Source: Cristatella mucedo
Taxonomy: Eukaryota; Bryozoa; Phylactolaemata; Cristatellidae
Assembly (NCBI GenBank): GCA_009760855.2
Contig: WPIO01000497.1
Span: 1 to 36,123 of the forward strand
Direction of reading: 5' to 3'
DNA: 36,123 bases
Part shown: piece by piece, positions 33,549 through 36,123 of the stretch
Position numbering within the stretch: the first letter of the stretch is position 1
Layout of the letters: every line of letters begins with the position of its first letter
Notes under the pieces: generated by a model
Told to the model about the DNA's origin: nothing
The model's input: the letters and a program-made list of their open reading frames with translations, nothing else
Database searches by the model: none
Program-made: the position numbers and the translations under genes

Positions 33549-36123
33549 ACACGTTTCGCACGAGTTCGCAGCAGATCGCGGAATATGTAGAAACTTCGAA
33601 TCTACATATCGGAGCGTGCGCTGGCTGGCAGCAGAGTGCTGCACCATGTTTTAAAGCATTTCGCACGTAAATAACACGTTTCGCACGAGTTCGCAGCAGA
33701 TCGCGGAATATGTAGAAAGTTCAAATCTGCATGTCGGAGCGTGTGCTGGCTGGCAGCAGAGTGCTGCACCATGTTTAAAGCATTTCGCACGTAAATAACA
33801 CGTTTCGCACGAGTTCGCAGCAGATCGCGGAATATGTAGAAACTTCGAATCTACATATCGGAGCGTGTGCTGGCTGGCAGCAGAGTGCTGCACCATGTTT
33901 AAAGCATTTCGCACGTAAATAACACGTTTCGCACGAGTTCGCAGCAGATCGCGGAATATGTAGAAACTTCAAATCTACATATCGGAGCGTGCGCTGGCTG
34001 GCAGCAGAGTGCTGCACCATGTTTAAAGCATTTCGCACGTAAATAACACATTTCGCACGAGTTCGCAGCAGATCGCGGAATATGTAGAAACTTCAAATCT
34101 ACATTTAGGAGCGTGTGCTGGCTGGCAGCAGAGTGCTGCACCTTGTTTTGAGCATTTCGCACTCGAATAACACATTTCGCACGAGTTCGCAGCAGATCGC
34201 GGAATATCTAGAAAGTTCAAATCTGCATTTCGGAGCGTGTGCTGGCTGGCAGCAGAGTGCTGCACCATGTTTAAAGCATTTCGCACGTAAATAACACGTT
34301 TCGCACGAGTTCGCAGCAGATCGCGGAATATGTAGAAACTTCGAATCTACATATCGGAGCGTGCGCTGGCTGGCAGCAGAGTGCTGCACCATGTTTAAAG
34401 CATTTCGCACGTAAATAACACGTTTCGCACGAGTTCGCAGCAGATCGCGGAATATGTAGAAACTTCGAATCTACATATCGGAGCGTGCGCTGGCTGGCAG
34501 CAGAGTGCTGCACCTTGTTTAAAGCATTTCGCACGTAAATAACACGTTTCGCACGAGTTCGCAGCAGATCGCGGAATATGTAGAAACTTCAAATCTACAT
34601 GTCGGAGCGTGCGCTGGCTGGCAGCAGAGTGCTGCACCATGTTTAAAGCATTTCGCACGTAAATAACACGTTTCGCACGAGTTCGCAGCAGATCGCGGAA
34701 TATGTAGAAACTTCGAATCTACATATCGGAGCGTGTGCTGGCTGGCAGCAGAGTGCTGCACCATGTTTAAAGCATTTCGCACGTAAATAACACGTTTTGC
34801 ACGAGTTCGCAGCAGATCGCGGAATATGTAAAAACTTGAAATCTACATTTCGGAGCGTGTGCTGGCTGGCAGCAGAGTGCTGCACCTTGTTTTGAGCATT
34901 TCGCACGTAAATAACACATTTCGCACGAGTTCGCAGCAGATCGCGGAATATCTAGAAAGATCGAATCTACATATCGGAGCGTGTGCTGGCTGGCAGCAGA
35001 GTGCTGCACCATGTTTAAAGCATTTCGCACGTAAATAACACGTTTCGCAACGAGTTCGCAGCAGATTGCAGAATATGTAGAAACTTCAAATCTACATGTC
35101 AGAGCGTGTGCTGGCTGGCAGCAGAGTGCTGCACCATGTTTAAAGCATTTCGCACGTAAATAATACGTTTCGCAACGAGTTCGCAGCAGATCGCGGAATA
35201 TGTAGAAACTTCAAATCTACATATCGGAGCGTGTGCTGGCTGGCAGCAGAGTGCTGCACCATGTTTAAAGCATTTCGCACGTAAATAACACGTTTCGCAC
35301 GAGTTCGCAGCAGATCGCGGAATATGTAGAAACTTCGAATCTACATATCGGAGCGTGCGCTGGCTGGCAGCAGAGTGCTGCACCATGTTTAAAGCATTTC
35401 GCACGTAAATAACACGTTTCGCACGAGTTCGCAGCAGATCGCGGAATATGTAGAAACTTCAAATCTACATATCGGAGCGTGCGCTGGCTGGCAGCAGAGT
35501 GCTGCACCATGTTTAAAGCATTTCGCACGTAAATAACACGTTTCGCACGAGTTCGCAGCAGATCGCGGAATATGTAGAAACTTTAGAAAAACACATTTCG
35601 CACGAGTTTGCAGCAGATCGCGGAATATGTAGAAACTTCGAATCTACATATCGGAGCGTGCGCTGGCTGGCAGCAGAGTGCTGCACCATGTTTAAAGCAT
35701 TTCGCACTCGAATAACACATTTCGCACGAGTTCGCAGCAGATCGCGGAATATCTAGAAAGTTCAAATCTACATTTCAGAGCGTGTGCTGGCTGGCAGCAG
35801 AGTGCTGCACCATGTTTAAAGCATTTCGCACGTAAATAACACGTTTCGCACGAGTTCGCAGCAGATCGCGGAATATGTAGAAACATCTAATCTACATATC
35901 GGAGCGTGCGCTGGCTGGCAGCAGAGTGCTGCACCATGTTTAAAGCATTTCGCACGTAAATAACACGTTTCGCACGAGTTCGCAGCAGATCGCGGAATAT
36001 GTAGAAACTTCAAATCTACATATCGGAGCGTGCGCTGGCTGGCAGCAGAGTGCTGCACCTTGTTTAAAGCATTTCGCACGTAAATAACACATTTCGCACG
36101 AGTTCGCAGCAGATCGCGGAATA
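33549..36123 (+). repeat. Satellite region 9: homogeneous monomers to the window end
   Basis: About 21 near-canonical units. Two units have gcaacgagttcgc (one extra a, near 35049 and 35174). One truncated unit (35536-35590) is listed separately. The final unit, starting at 36087, is cut by the window end after 37 bp, so the array continues beyond the window. Confidence 0.9.
35536..35590 (+). repeat. Truncated monomer, 55 bp
   Basis: The unit runs normally to tatgtagaaactt, then reads tagaaaa and joins the next unit start acacatttcgc at 35591. About 69 bp are missing, including the right arm of the 9-bp inverted repeat, the second hairpin and the TTTAAA block. The left break lies within the loop of the inverted repeat, close to the break in the 66-bp unit at 11774. 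Confidence 0.9.

Larger units (their letters stand above)
1..36123 (+). repeat. 124-bp tandem satellite array filling the window
   Basis: The same 124-bp unit recurs head-to-tail from the first base to the last, always in the same orientation. Landmarks in each unit are gagttcgcagcag, gatcgcggaatatgtag, ggctggcagcagagtgctg and the join cacgtaaataacacg. Starting at base 1, unit starts stay in near-perfect 124-bp register: the last start is 36087, 36,086 bp later, about 291 x 124. Truncated units mean the true count is a little higher. Units differ mainly by single substitutions and 1-3 bp indels. No stretch over 300 bp lies outside the array. Long single-orientation arrays of this kind are typical of eukaryotic centromeric, pericentromeric or subtelomeric heterochromatin; that location is an inference. 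I do not recognise the family. It is not primate alpha satellite (171 bp) or Drosophila 1.688 (about 359 bp) by length. Copy number in any assembly of such an array may be imperfect. Confidence 0.99.

Noticed and set aside
1-36123. CRISPR array
   Set aside because: Units abut directly with no unique spacers and the unit is 124 bp; no cas genes are present.

Overview
The whole window is one uninterrupted, head-to-tail tandem array of a satellite DNA. The repeat unit is 124 bp and about 49% GC. A copy that matches my by-eye consensus at every base lies at 4567-4690; monomer positions 1-124 below refer to it. Counting from base 1, the window holds roughly 291-293 units and ends 37 bp into a unit at 36087-36123. 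All units have the same orientation. I see no unique sequence, no transposon, no RNA gene, no CRISPR array and no credible protein-coding gene. This points to a eukaryotic heterochromatic region (centromeric, pericentromeric or subtelomeric). I do not recognise the satellite family and cannot name the organism.

The unit has internal structure. There is a perfect 9-bp inverted repeat around a 9-nt loop (positions 35-61, loop centred on TTCGAA), a second perfect 6-bp inverted repeat with a 3-nt loop (80-94), and three copies of ttcgca at 7, 17 and 111. It has 12 CpG dinucleotides, more than its base composition predicts, and many common variants are CG to TG or CA.

Region by region: 1-2333 mixed near-canonical units, with one fused dimer and a 12-C run; 2334-3325 a seven-unit variant block plus a chimeric unit; 3326-8299 fairly homogeneous units; 8300-11649 a strongly diverged higher-order block; 11650-20139 mostly homogeneous units with several truncated ones and a small higher-order relic at 17400-17772; 20140-25104 a second diverged block; 25105-28714 homogeneous; 28715-33548 a third diverged block; 33549-36123 homogeneous.

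The main discovery is the higher-order organisation. I name diagnostic unit types T1 to T15 in the features. A 15-unit series (T1-T15, about 1.86 kb) followed by a 10-unit series (T1-T5, X, T8 and three near-canonical units, 1.24 kb) occurs in the same order at 8300-11400 and 21757-24854. The 10-unit series recurs at 28715-29955. A separate seven-unit segment of 868 bp is shared, with about 15 differences and no net indel, between 2334-3201 and 30576-31443, 28,242 bp apart. The array has therefore grown by copying multi-unit blocks, while intervening stretches were homogenised unit by unit.
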